From Rhodobacter sp. (GTDB lineage Bacteria > Pseudomonadota > Alphaproteobacteria > Rhodobacterales > Rhodobacteraceae): DNA of 64,000 nt. The position numbers were made by a program, and so were the translations under genes. Below the pieces are notes generated by a model, which worked only from the letters and a program-made list of their open reading frames with translations, was not told where the DNA came from and ran no database searches. Below are positions 16,875 through 25,466 of the stretch, one piece after another; the first letter of the stretch is position 1, and each line of letters begins with the position of its first letter. The stretch is taken from NCBI GenBank assembly GCA_027489175.1, contig JAIYAE010000017.1, forward strand, positions 1 to 64,000, in the 5' to 3' direction.

Positions 16875-17870
16875 TCAGCCGGGAAATCCGGGGGCCAGCC
16901 GCGTCTCGCCGGTGTAAAGCCCGCGCCAGTTGGTCTGGGGGCCGCCAAGCCGCTTTCTGGCCGCCGGGTGGTTGGCCTCCAGCACCCCGGCGCGGATCAG
17001 AAGGGCGGTGATCGCCGCCTCGGCCCCGCGGGTGCCGCCATCGGTGATCTTCAGCGCCATGCCCAGTTTCTGGTCCGGCAGGATCGCCACGAAGACCGCC
17101 TCGGCCCCGGTCTTCAGCGCCACGCGCCCGCCCATGGCGCGCATCAGTTCCGTGCAGGCCCGGCCTTCCCCGGCGACAAGCTCCGGGTAGGTCGCCATGG
17201 CGCGGGTCAGTCGGTGCATGGCGCGCGACCGGGTGTCGCCGCCATCGCTGGCATTGGCAAAGCTGGCCATGGCGCGGGCAAGGCCCGTGACCGTCATCGC
17301 GAAATTCGGGGCAGAGCAGCCGTCAATCCCGTAGCCGGCGACGGTTTCGCCGGTCACCTCTTCGGTCGTCTGGCGGATCATTCGTTGCAGGGGGTGGTCA
17401 ACCTCAACATACTCCGGCCCGGCTTTCAGGTGCCTCGTCACAGTCAGAAAGCCGCAATGCTTGCCCGAGCAGTTGTTGTGCAGCTGGCAGGGGCTTTCGT
17501 CGGTCTTGATCAGGCGGTTCCGCTCATCCCGGTCATAGGGTTCATGCGCGCCGCAGCGCAGGTCAGGCTCGGCGAGGCCAAGGCCCGACAGCCAGTCACC
17601 GGCCAATTTCACATGCCGCGCCTCGCCCTGATGGCTGGCGCAGCCGAAGGCCAGATGCGCATCCGTCAAGCCCGCCGCCTCAGCCGCGCCGGTTTCCAGC
17701 AAGGGCAGCGCCTGGATCATCTTGCAGGACGAGCGGGGGAAGATCACGGCATCGGGGTCACCCCAGGCCTCAACCACACCGGCGCTGTCGCAGATCACGG
17801 CATGGCCGGCATGGCTGCTTTCCAGAAGGCCGCCACGCCAGAGGTCGGCCATCGGTTGCGGTCTGGTCAT
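16875..17870 (-). CDS. L-asparaginase, Rhizobium etli type II-like
   Basis: 331 residues of the asparaginase class that is unrelated to E. coli AnsA/AnsB. Family motifs are PRSSCKMIQ near 46 (Ser-x-x-Lys), GCASHQGE near 76, NNCSGKHCG near 131 and GIDGCSAPNFA near 181; the serines, lysines and paired cysteines fit the ReAV-type catalytic site and zinc-binding group. It would hydrolyse L-asparagine to aspartate and ammonia in the cytoplasm. Start choice is uncertain: ATG 17870 has GGGATG upstream, with other starts at 17879 and 17909. Confidence 0.88.
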   Translation of the reverse strand: MTRPQPMADLWRGGLLESSHAGHAVICDSAGVVEAWGDPDAVIFPRSSCKMIQALPLLETGAAEAAGLTDAHLAFGCASHQGEARHVKLAGDWLSGLGLAEPDLRCGAHEPYDRDERNRLIKTDESPCQLHNNCSGKHCGFLTVTRHLKAGPEYVEVDHPLQRMIRQTTEEVTGETVAGYGIDGCSAPNFAMTVTGLARAMASFANASDGGDTRSRAMHRLTRAMATYPELVAGEGRACTELMRAMGGRVALKTGAEAVFVAILPDQKLGMALKITDGGTRGAEAAITALLIRAGVLEANHPAARKRLGGPQTNWRGLYTGETRLAPGFPG

Positions 17871-18044
17871 CGTCGGCATCCCGTCACAACTGCGCGAATT
17901 GTCGCCCACGGGGCTTTCGCGGATTGGTGTTTTTGTCTAAGGATGGATTATCGGGTAGAGCCGTGCCGCGCCAGTCAAAAGGGTTGCAAAGACCCCAGGG
18001 GCAGCGGCACAAAGGCACAAGACAGCTTGGAGGCTGCGTCACAC

Positions 18045-18563
18045 ATGACTTCCCTTTTCGGTCGCATGGCTGCGATTGCGGCGATCAGCTTTGCCGCCAC
18101 GGCCAGCTTCGCACAGGAATCCACCAACCGGGTCGCCACGATGACCGATTGGAACGTCTTCACCGAAGAAAACCCCAAGGAGTGCTGGGGCGTCTCGAAG
18201 CCGACGGAAATGAACAACACCCGCGATGGCCAGCCCGTGTCGGTCCGGCGGGGCGATGTGCTGTTGTTCGTGACCTTCCGGCCCGGCAAACCCGGTGAGA
18301 TCAGCTTTACCGGCGGCTATCCCTTTGCGGGCGGGTCTACGGTGGATGTGACGATCGATGGCCAGCCTTACCAGCTCTTCACCGATGGCGAATGGGCCTG
18401 GCCAGGAAGTGCCGAGGATGACGCGGCCCTGCTGGCGGCGATGAAGAACGGCACCACGGCAGTGATGACCGCGCGGTCGGGCCGGGGCACCCAGACGCAG
18501 GACACGTTCAGCTTGCGCGGCTTCACCGCCGCAATGACCGACGCCGAAGCGCGCTGCCAGTAA
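18045..18563 (+). CDS. Secreted IalB-like protein
   Basis: 172 residues with a signal peptide 1-22 (ends ATASFAQ). The mature part resembles invasion-associated locus B proteins: a small beta domain with conserved [19 protein letters not shown] near 33, and a C-terminal Cys (RCQ) likely to pair with that Cys. The family was named in Bartonella but is widespread in free-living alphaproteobacteria, with no firm biochemical role. ATG 18045 has GGAGG 11 bases upstream. The frame is open far upstream across the opposite-strand asparaginase; that extension is not coding. A rho-independent terminator follows. Confidence 0.82.
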   Translation: MTSLFGRMAAIAAISFAATASFAQESTNRVATMTDWNVFTEENPKECWGVSKPTEMNNTRDGQPVSVRRGDVLLFVTFRPGKPGEISFTGGYPFAGGSTVDVTIDGQPYQLFTDGEWAWPGSAEDDAALLAAMKNGTTAVMTARSGRGTQTQDTFSLRGFTAAMTDAEARCQ

Positions 18564-18583
18564 GCCTGACCAACGCTATGAAG

Positions 18584-18613
18584 GCGCCCCCGTCGCGGGG
18601 CGCTTTTGTTTTT
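18584..18613 (+). terminator. Rho-independent terminator
   Basis: GCGCCCC, a six-base loop, GGGGCGC, then TTTTGTTTTT, 20 bases after the IalB-like stop. This is the most canonical terminator in the window. Confidence 0.92.
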
Positions 18614-18687
18614 GTGGCGGATGGCCTATATGCACCGCACCCTCACCAGATCGCCTGTCGCAAGGCCCGAAGCAAGGATCTGCCCCG

Positions 18688-19860
18688 ATGACCGCCCCGA
18701 TCACGCAAGACGTGCTGACCCTGCCGCGCAAGCTGCCCGTGTCGGACAAGACCAACATCATCGGTCTGACCCGCGACCAGCTGAGGGAGGCGCTGATTTC
18801 GGCTGGCACGCCAGAAAAGCAGGCCAAGATGCGGCTGGGGCAGCTCTGGCAGTGGGTCTATCACTGGGGCGTCCGTGATTTCGCGCTGATGACCAACCTT
18901 GCCAAGGACTATCGCGCGCTTCTGGCAGACCATTTCACGATTGACCTGCCTGAGGTGGTGACCCGCCAGATCTCCGAAGATGGTACCCGCAAATACCTGG
19001 TCCGCATCGCCGGCGGGCATGAGGTTGAGGTGGTCTATATCCCCGAAACCGACCGGGGCACGCTTTGCATTTCCTCTCAGGTTGGCTGCACGCTGACCTG
19101 CTCCTTCTGCCACACCGGCACGCAGAAGCTGGTCCGCAACCTGACGGCGGGTGAGATTGTCGGCCAGGTCATGCTCGCCCGCGACGACCTTGGCGAATGG
19201 CCGGTGCAGGGCGCGCCGAAGGATGAAACCCGGCTGATCTCCAACATCGTGCTAATGGGGATGGGCGAGCCCTTGTACAACTTCGAGAACGTCCGTGACG
19301 CGATGAAGATCGTGATGGACAACGAAGGCATCGCCCTTGGCCGCCGCCGGATCACCCTGTCCACCTCTGGCGTTGTCCCCGAAATTGCCCGCACCGCGAC
19401 CGAGATCGGCTGCCTTCTGGCCGTCAGCTTCCACGCCACCACGGATGAGGTGCGCGACCAGTTGGTACCGATCAACAAGCGCTGGAACATCGCGACGCTG
19501 CTAGAGGCGCTGAAGGCCTATCCGGGCCTGTCGAACTCGGAACGGATCACGTTCGAGTATGTGATGCTGGAAGGCGTGAACGACACCAAGGAAGACGCAC
19601 ACCGGCTGGTGAAATTGCTGGAGGGCATTCCGGCCAAGGTGAACCTGATCCCGTTCAACGAATGGCCCGGCGCGCCGTACAAACGGTCTTCCGGCAACCG
19701 CATCCATGCCTTTGCCGACATCATCTATCACGCCGGTTACGCCAGCCCGATCCGCACCCCGCGGGGTGAGGATATCATGGCCGCCTGTGGCCAGCTTAAG
19801 TCCGCCACCGAACGCGCGCGGAAATCGAAGGCCGAGATCGCCGCCGAAGCGGGGCTTTAG
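18688..19860 (+). CDS. rlmN: 23S rRNA/tRNA A2503/A37 C2-methyltransferase
   Basis: 390 residues. Radical-SAM enzyme that methylates C2 of A2503 in 23S rRNA and, in known homologues, A37 of some tRNAs. The radical-SAM cluster ligands are C134, C138 and C141 (CTLTCSFC). The [15 protein letters not shown]-binding segment follows, and the C-terminal Cys in MAACGQLKS fits the second catalytic cysteine. The N-terminal helical domain includes [16 protein letters not shown]. It ends one base from the stop of the convergent antiporter gene. Confidence 0.97.
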   Translation: MTAPITQDVLTLPRKLPVSDKTNIIGLTRDQLREALISAGTPEKQAKMRLGQLWQWVYHWGVRDFALMTNLAKDYRALLADHFTIDLPEVVTRQISEDGTRKYLVRIAGGHEVEVVYIPETDRGTLCISSQVGCTLTCSFCHTGTQKLVRNLTAGEIVGQVMLARDDLGEWPVQGAPKDETRLISNIVLMGMGEPLYNFENVRDAMKIVMDNEGIALGRRRITLSTSGVVPEIARTATEIGCLLAVSFHATTDEVRDQLVPINKRWNIATLLEALKAYPGLSNSERITFEYVMLEGVNDTKEDAHRLVKLLEGIPAKVNLIPFNEWPGAPYKRSSGNRIHAFADIIYHAGYASPIRTPRGEDIMAACGQLKSATERARKSKAEIAAEAGL

Positions 19861-19861
19861 G

Positions 19862-21130
19862 TCAGGGGCCCGGGGTCGGCGCATCCACCGCCGCGCCCAT
19901 GGCCGCCTTTCGCACCGCCCGCCGGTCCAGCAGGTGGAACAACAGCGGGTTCAACAGGATCGAGATCATCGCCCCCGCCACCACCAGATCGCGCGCCTCG
20001 GTCGGGACGATGGCCAGCTTGACGCCCATCGTGATCAGGATGAACGAAAATTCACCGATCTGGGCCAGGCTGGCGGCGATGGTCAGCCCCTTTTCGTGGT
20101 CATGCCCGAAGCCGAGGATGATGTAATAGGCCACCGCCGATTTCACCCCCACGATGATGACCACCGTCCCCACCAGCGCCAGGGGGGCGGTCAGGATCAC
20201 GCCGGGGTTGAACAGCATTCCCACCGACACGAAGAACAGGACGGCAAAGGCATCGCGCAGCGGCAAGGTCTCACGCATCGCCTGCGAGGAGAGGGTGGAA
20301 CTCGACATCACCATGCCGGCAAAGAAGGCCCCCAGCGCGAAAGACACGCCAAAGAAATGCGTCGCGCCGTAAGCCACGCCCAGCGCGATGGCCAGGACGG
20401 ACAGCCGGAAAAGCTCACGCGATTTGGTGTGTGACACGGTGTGCAGCACCCAAGGGATCACCCGCCGCCCGACGACCAGCATCAGCGCAACAAAGGCCGC
20501 CGCCTTGACCAGCGTGATCAGCACCGTCGCCGCGATGGGGCCGATGCCGATGCCCGCCTCGGCGACAATCTCGGCCTCCTCGGCCACGGGGATCGGGACG
20601 CCGCCCAGCAGCCCAGCCAAGGGCGGGATCAGGACCAGCGCCAGCACCATCACCAGATCCTCGACGATCAGCCAGCCCACGGCCGCCCGGCCCTTGTCCG
20701 TGGCGATCAGGTCGCGTTCCTGCAACGCGCGCAGCAGCACCACGGTTGAGGCGACCGACAGCGCCAGGCCAAAGATCAGCGCGGCACCAAGCGTCCAGCC
20801 CAGCATCCAGCCCATCAGGGTGCCGAAACTCGTCGCAACAGTGATCTGGCCCAAGGCGCCGGGCACCGCGATTGCCCTGACGGCCATCAGGTCGCGCGGG
20901 GAAAAGTGCAGTCCCACCCCGAACATGAGGAGGATCACCCCAAGTTCCGCCAGTTCCGTCGCCAGCCCCATGTCGGCCACATAGCCGGGCGTGAACGGCC
21001 CGATCACCACACCCGCCAGCAGATAGCCCGCGATCAGCGGCAATTTCAGCCGCTGGGCCAGAAGGCCGAACAGGAAGGCCAGGCCAAAGCCCGCGACAAG
21101 GGTGGTGATCAGGGGCGTTTCATGGGGCAA
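19862..21130 (-). CDS. CPA2-family cation:proton antiporter
   Basis: 422 residues with about 12-13 membrane helices and no C-terminal RCK/TrkA-N domain, so it is shorter than KefB/KefC. The pore region FALGAFFAGMVMSSS and the LSVASTVVLLRALQ segment are typical of CPA2 transporters of the YbaL type. Start TTG 21130 is supported by an in-frame TGA just upstream (so nothing earlier is possible) and an AAGGA ribosome site; the nearby ATG at 21123 is out of frame. Ion specificity (K+ or Na+ against H+) is not readable. Confidence 0.9.
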   Translation of the reverse strand: MPHETPLITTLVAGFGLAFLFGLLAQRLKLPLIAGYLLAGVVIGPFTPGYVADMGLATELAELGVILLMFGVGLHFSPRDLMAVRAIAVPGALGQITVATSFGTLMGWMLGWTLGAALIFGLALSVASTVVLLRALQERDLIATDKGRAAVGWLIVEDLVMVLALVLIPPLAGLLGGVPIPVAEEAEIVAEAGIGIGPIAATVLITLVKAAAFVALMLVVGRRVIPWVLHTVSHTKSRELFRLSVLAIALGVAYGATHFFGVSFALGAFFAGMVMSSSTLSSQAMRETLPLRDAFAVLFFVSVGMLFNPGVILTAPLALVGTVVIIVGVKSAVAYYIILGFGHDHEKGLTIAASLAQIGEFSFILITMGVKLAIVPTEARDLVVAGAMISILLNPLLFHLLDRRAVRKAAMGAAVDAPTPGP

Positions 21131-21321
21131 TGGTCACTGTCCTTTCCGGCCCGTGCCTGTCCCGTCATCGGGTCTGGCAGGCGCCACAACGGGTTTTCGG
21201 GAATTCTGTCAGAAGACAGGGAAATTCTAAGCATCTTGCGGGCTTTGTCCAACGCCGAGGCGGCGAGAATTGGCACAAATCCGGCATTTTCTGTAACCTT
21301 CCGCAATGCTACGGCTAAGGA

Positions 21322-22527
21322 ATGGCCGCCCTGATCCCGAACCCCCTTGCCCGTCGCCTGTTCCTGCACCGCCATGCCCTGGCCGAGGCGCCGACGGGCC
21401 TGTCAACCGGTGCCGCCCTGCACAGCCTGATTGACCGGATCGGCTTTGTGCAGGTCGACAGCATCAACACCGTGGCCCGCGCGCATGACATGATCCTGTG
21501 GTCGCGGCGGCAAAGCTACCGACCGGCAAACCTGCGCCGGTTGTTGGAGCGGGACCGGACCCTGTGGGAGCATTGGACGCACGACGCCTCGATCCTGCCG
21601 GTGCAGCTGCACGGGGTCTGGCAGCACCGCTTTGCCCGCGATGCCGACCGGCTGCACCAGAACTGGCGGCGCTGGTTCCGGGAAGGCTATGAGGCGCAGT
21701 TTGACACGATCCTGAACCGCATCGCCCGCGAAGGCCCGCTTGGCACCGCCGATGTCGGCGAGGGTGAGGTGCGCGGAAAGGGCGGCTGGTGGGATTGGCA
21801 CCCGTCGAAGACCGCGCTGGAATGGCTGTGGCGGACCGGCCAGATCGCCGTCACCCGGCGCGAGGGGTTTGCCAAGATCTACGACCTGACCGAGCGGGTG
21901 ATCCCCGAGGCGCACCGCACCCCGGTTCCCGCCGAGATGATCACCGATTGGGCCTGCAAAAGCGCGCTTGGTCACCTTGGCTTTGCCACCCCGACCGAGC
22001 TGTCCGCCTACTGGAACGCCATCCCGATCGAGGCCGCCCGCGACTGGTGCCGCACCGCCCTTGCCCGGGGCGAGGTGGTCGAGGTTGAGGTTGAAGGGGC
22101 CACCGGCCAGCACCGCAAGGCCCTGACCTTCCCCGCAACGCTGACTGAGGTCCCCCCTGCCCCGCCCACCCGCCTGCGCATCCTGTCGCCGTTCGACCCC
22201 GCGCTCCGCGACCGGAATCGGGCCGAGTTCCTGTTCGGGTTCTTCTACCGGATCGAGGTGTTCGTGCCTGAACCGAAGCGCGTCTTCGGCTATTACGTCT
22301 TTCCGGTGCTGGAAGGCGACCGGCTGGTTGGCCGGATCGACGTGAAGGCCTTCCGCGACGCAGGCGCGCTGCGGGTCAAGGGCTTCTGGCCTGAACCGGG
22401 GGTGAAGCTGACCAAGGCCCGGCAGGCAAAGCTGGAAGGCGAGCTTGACCGGCTGGCCGCCTTTGCGGGCTGTGAGCGGGTGGAGTTTCTGGATGGGTGG
22501 GAGCGGGAGACTCGGCGGCAGCCCTGA
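21322..22527 (+). CDS. YcaQ-like DNA glycosylase (HTH_42 family)
   Basis: 401 residues of the winged-helix HTH_42/DUF1006 family. The family includes Streptomyces AlkZ and E. coli YcaQ, DNA glycosylases that unhook or remove bulky nitrogen-mustard-type adducts. The segment GFVQVDSINTVARAH near 40 contains a Q-phi-D motif (QVD), the YcaQ-type catalytic motif, as opposed to the QQ type of AlkZ. Further family features are RRQSYRP and LWEHWTHDASILP. No self-resistance biosynthetic genes are nearby, so a general repair role is likely. Single gene upstream of the MarR-type regulator. Confidence 0.85.
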   Translation: MAALIPNPLARRLFLHRHALAEAPTGLSTGAALHSLIDRIGFVQVDSINTVARAHDMILWSRRQSYRPANLRRLLERDRTLWEHWTHDASILPVQLHGVWQHRFARDADRLHQNWRRWFREGYEAQFDTILNRIAREGPLGTADVGEGEVRGKGGWWDWHPSKTALEWLWRTGQIAVTRREGFAKIYDLTERVIPEAHRTPVPAEMITDWACKSALGHLGFATPTELSAYWNAIPIEAARDWCRTALARGEVVEVEVEGATGQHRKALTFPATLTEVPPAPPTRLRILSPFDPALRDRNRAEFLFGFFYRIEVFVPEPKRVFGYYVFPVLEGDRLVGRIDVKAFRDAGALRVKGFWPEPGVKLTKARQAKLEGELDRLAAFAGCERVEFLDGWERETRRQP

Positions 22528-22535
22528 CCGCAGGG

Positions 22536-22568
22536 TTGACTGGCGCGGTCTATGTGTATATGCACATA
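22536..22568 (+). promoter_or_regulatory. marR promoter with operator
   Basis: TTGACT (22536-22541) is followed 15-17 bases later by a -10-like TATATG/TATGCA inside an 18-base near-palindrome (22551-22568, arms TATGTG/CACATA). A copy in the same register lies at 23020-23037. Transcription would start about at the ATG 22572, so the message may be leaderless. Confidence 0.65.
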
Positions 22569-22571
22569 CCC

Positions 22572-22982
22572 ATGGACCTCAAGCACCCCCTCAACTGCGT
22601 GACTTTCAACCTGCAACGGGCGGCCCGTAGTCTGATGCGGGGGCTTGAAGCGGCGGCGAAGGACAGTGGCCTGACGACGCCGCAGTTCACCACCCTGTCG
22701 CTGTTGGCGGGCTACGGGCAGATCAGCGTCACCCGGATTGCTGAACTGCTGGGCACCGACCGCACCACGATGACCCGCAACCTTGACCTTCTGGCCCGCA
22801 AGGGCTGGATCGCCGAGGTTCCGGCCGAAGACGGCCGCCTGCATGTCTGGACCCTGACCGATGCCGGCCGCGAGCGATTGGCCATCGCCTTGCCGGTCTG
22901 GCGGGCGTTTCAGGCCGGGCTGGTCGACAAGATCGGCGACGCAGAAACCCGCACGCTGCTGGAGACCCTGAAGACCCTCTGA
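22572..22982 (+). CDS. MarR-family transcriptional regulator
   Basis: 136 residues. Winged-helix MarR fold: recognition region SVTRIAELLGTDRTTMTRNLDLLARKG (about 50-76) and wing EDGRLHVWTLTDAGRERL. ATG 22572 (MDLKHPLNC) is used. An in-frame ATG at 22560 lies inside the operator and is less likely. No ribosome site is visible, fitting leaderless translation. The palindrome upstream and its copy before the next gene suggest that it represses both itself and the membrane protein downstream. Ligand unknown. Confidence 0.88.
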   Translation: MDLKHPLNCVTFNLQRAARSLMRGLEAAAKDSGLTTPQFTTLSLLAGYGQISVTRIAELLGTDRTTMTRNLDLLARKGWIAEVPAEDGRLHVWTLTDAGRERLAIALPVWRAFQAGLVDKIGDAETRTLLETLKTL

Positions 22983-23019
22983 CCGGCCCCAAAAGGGCTT
23001 CTACCAATCCAACCCCCAC

Positions 23020-23037
23020 AAAGTGTATATACACATA
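23020..23037 (+). promoter_or_regulatory. Second MarR operator
   Basis: AAAGTGTATATACACATA contains the perfect 12-bp palindrome GTGTATATACAC (23023-23034) and aligns base for base with 22551-22568 over most of its length. It sits just before the AAAGGA ribosome site of the membrane-protein gene. Confidence 0.75.
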
Positions 23038-23049
23038 AAGGACACAACG

Positions 23050-23688
23050 ATGATCTCGCCCCCGCTTACCACCCCCCTCCGTTCAACCCCGCTGCGCAGC
23101 CCGGTGCTTTGGGGAGTGCTGGCCCTTTGGTTCCTGGCCATCATGACCCTGGTCCAGCGCGGCGCCTTTGTTGGCGCCGAGGGGAGCGTCCCCTTCCCCT
23201 TGGCCGCGGCTGCGACAATTCCGCCGCTGGTGTACCTTCTGGCCTATCGGACCCTTGCGCCGCTGCGCGCCTGGGTGGCAGCGCTGGACCTTGCCTGGAT
23301 CGTCGGTGCGCAGACCTGGCGGGTGATTGGAATCGTGTTTCTGTTCACCTGGGCGGCGGGCGACCTGCCCACCATCTTTGCCCTCACTGCAGGCCTGGGC
23401 GACCTTGCGGTCGGCGCCTTCGCCCTGATCGTGACCCTTGCCGTCGCCACCCGCGCGGCGGGATGGCAAGACAAGGTTCGGCTTTTGGTGATTGTCGGGA
23501 TGGCCGATTTCGTCGCCGCCTTCAGCACCGCGACCCTGAGTGGCGTGGGCTTCCCGCTTTACATCGCGTCTGAAGGCACGCCGCAACTGATGCTGCAATC
23601 GCCGCTGACGATGATCCCGGCGTTCGGCGTGCCGCTGTTCATCATCCTGCATCTGATCAGCTGGCAAAAACTGCGCCACGAGGGCTAA
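23050..23688 (+). CDS. Integral membrane protein, MarR-controlled
   Basis: 212 residues with about six hydrophobic segments (first LWGVLALWFLAIMTLV near 19). No recognised family or catalytic motif. ATG 23050 has AAAGGA upstream. It follows the MarR gene by 67 bases, and a copy of the MarR operator lies between them, so repression by that regulator is likely; such pairs often handle a toxic small molecule, but that is only an inference. Ends at a strong bidirectional hairpin. Confidence 0.75.
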   Translation: MISPPLTTPLRSTPLRSPVLWGVLALWFLAIMTLVQRGAFVGAEGSVPFPLAAAATIPPLVYLLAYRTLAPLRAWVAALDLAWIVGAQTWRVIGIVFLFTWAAGDLPTIFALTAGLGDLAVGAFALIVTLAVATRAAGWQDKVRLLVIVGMADFVAAFSTATLSGVGFPLYIASEGTPQLMLQSPLTMIPAFGVPLFIILHLISWQKLRHEG

Positions 23689-23697
23689 GCGGCGCAA

Positions 23698-23719
23698 GGG
23701 TGGGCAGCGCTGCCCACCC
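23698..23719. terminator. Bidirectional terminator palindrome
   Basis: A perfect 22-base palindrome (arm GGGTGGGCAGC) lies between convergent stop codons at 23688 and 23726. No T tract. Confidence 0.7.
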
Positions 23720-23725
23720 GACCCC

Positions 23726-24547
23726 TCAGCAGGGTTCCACCCAACCGTCGATCACCGCAACCGCCTCTTCCGCCGTTTCGACCATGCTGAAGAGGTTCAG
23801 ATCCTCGGGGCTGATGACGCCTGCCTCGGCCAGATGGTTCCAGTTGATGATCTTCTCCCACCACTGGCGGCCAAACAGCAGGAAGGGGATCGCCTTCATC
23901 CTTTTGGTCTGGATCAGGGTCAGGCTTTCGAACATCTCATCCAGCGTACCAAAGCCGCCGGGGAAGACGCAGACCGCCTTGGCCCGCATCAGGAAATGCA
24001 TCTTGCGGATGGCGAAGTAGTGGAAGTTGAAACTCAGGTCCGGGGTGACATAGGCGTTCGGGGCCTGTTCATGCGGCAGGACGATGTTCAGGCCGATGGA
24101 CTGACCGCCCGCATCATCCGCACCGCGATTGCCGGCCTCCATCACGCCGGGGCCGCCGCCGGTGACGATCACGTTCTGCCGGCCGTAGGATTCAAGGCTG
24201 CGCTCGGTCATGATCCGGGCAAAGCGCCGCGCCTCGTCATAGTAATGCGAAAGGTCGGCCAGGGTTTGCGTGCGCGCGGTGTCACGGTGCTCCGGCGCCG
24301 GGATCCGCGCGCCGCCGAACATCACGATGGTCGATTCAATCCCGCGCTCGTCCATGATGAGCTGGGGCTTCAAAAGCTCCAGCTGCAGGCGGACCGGGCG
24401 CAGTTCCTCACGCGTCATGAAATCGCGGTCGGCGAAGGCAAGGCGGTAGGCCGGGGCGCGGGTTTGCGGCGTGTCGGGGATGCGCTTGGTGGCCGCGATA
24501 TCTTCGACACTGTCACGGAACGGGTGGCTGCGGGGTTCGTCTTTCAT
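23726..24547 (-). CDS. LOG-family (TIGR00730) Rossmann-fold protein
   Basis: 273 residues. Members of the lysine decarboxylase-like/LOG family are cytokinin riboside 5'-phosphate phosphoribohydrolases or related nucleotide hydrolases. Visible motifs are VTGGGPGVMEAGNRGA near 126 and the signature PGGFGTLDE near 194. The protein is longer at the N-terminus than plant-type LOG, as in many proteobacterial members. ATG 24547 was chosen since the open frame continues over the divergent dapD gene. Exact substrate (AMP, cytokinin nucleotide or other) is not readable. Confidence 0.87.
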   Translation of the reverse strand: MKDEPRSHPFRDSVEDIAATKRIPDTPQTRAPAYRLAFADRDFMTREELRPVRLQLELLKPQLIMDERGIESTIVMFGGARIPAPEHRDTARTQTLADLSHYYDEARRFARIMTERSLESYGRQNVIVTGGGPGVMEAGNRGADDAGGQSIGLNIVLPHEQAPNAYVTPDLSFNFHYFAIRKMHFLMRAKAVCVFPGGFGTLDEMFESLTLIQTKRMKAIPFLLFGRQWWEKIINWNHLAEAGVISPEDLNLFSMVETAEEAVAVIDGWVEPC

Positions 24548-24638
24548 CGGCACAGGCCTTTGGGCTCTCGGATTGCGTGGCACTTGCATCAGCCTTATAG
24601 GGTCGTCACGCCCGTGACCAACCGAAAAGGCCCTTCCC

Positions 24639-25463
24639 ATGTCCCACGCCGCCCTTGAAGCCGCCATCGAAACCGCCTGGGAGGCTCGTGACGCCATCAC
24701 CCCCGCCACCAAAGGCGAGGCGCGCGACGCGATCGAGGCGACCTTGACCGCGCTGGATACCGGTGCGCTGCGGGTGGCGGAAAAGCGGGGCAATGACTGG
24801 CACGTGAACCAGTGGGCCAAGAAGGCGGTGCTGCTGTCCTTCCGCCTGACCGATATGTACGAGATTTCGGGCTCGAACGGCGGATCGAACTGGTGGGACA
24901 AGGTGCCGTCCAAGTGGCAGGGCTGGGGCGCCAACCAGTGGCGTGAGGCGGGGTTCCGCGCGGTTCCGGGGTCCATCGTCCGACGGTCGGCCTTTATTGC
25001 GAAGAACGTGGTCCTGATGCCCAGCTTCGTGAACGTCGGCGCCTATGTTGGCGAAGGGTCCATGGTCGACGGCTGGGCCACGGTCGGCTCTTGCGCGCAG
25101 ATCGGCAAGAACGTGCATCTGTCGGGCGGCGTCGGCATCGGCGGCGTCTTGGAACCGATGCAGGCCGGGCCGACGATCATCGAAGATGACTGCTTCATCG
25201 GCGCACGGAGCGAAGTCGTCGAAGGCTGCATCATCCGGGAAGGGTCGGTCCTCGGGATGGGTGTCTTCATCGGCAAGTCTACCAAGATCGTTGACCGCGA
25301 GACCGGCGAGGTCATGTATGGCGAAGTACCGGCGGGGTCGGTCGTCGTGGCCGGATCAATGCCGTCCAAGGGCGGGATCAACCTTTACTGCGCGGTGATC
25401 GTGAAGAAGGTCGATGCGCAGACCCGGTCCAAGACCAGCATCAACGAGCTGTTGCGCGACTGA
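24639..25463 (+). CDS. dapD: Tetrahydrodipicolinate N-succinyltransferase
   Basis: 274 residues, the standard length. It transfers succinyl from succinyl-CoA to tetrahydrodipicolinate in the lysine/diaminopimelate pathway. The N-terminal helical domain is followed by left-handed beta-helix hexapeptide repeats from about 110 to 235 (for example [19 protein letters not shown] and [16 protein letters not shown]). The pathway partner dapE lies 2.3 kb downstream, separated by the opposite-strand Hint gene and a small gene. ATG 24639 follows a GAAAAGG-like ribosome site. Confidence 0.97.
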   Translation: MSHAALEAAIETAWEARDAITPATKGEARDAIEATLTALDTGALRVAEKRGNDWHVNQWAKKAVLLSFRLTDMYEISGSNGGSNWWDKVPSKWQGWGANQWREAGFRAVPGSIVRRSAFIAKNVVLMPSFVNVGAYVGEGSMVDGWATVGSCAQIGKNVHLSGGVGIGGVLEPMQAGPTIIEDDCFIGARSEVVEGCIIREGSVLGMGVFIGKSTKIVDRETGEVMYGEVPAGSVVVAGSMPSKGGINLYCAVIVKKVDAQTRSKTSINELLRD

Positions 25464-25466
25464 TCG

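Noticed and set aside
16758-18044. Upstream extension of the IalB-like frame to a 601-codon protein
   Set aside because: The extension lies antisense to the asparaginase gene; a signal peptide and GGAGG support the start at 18045.
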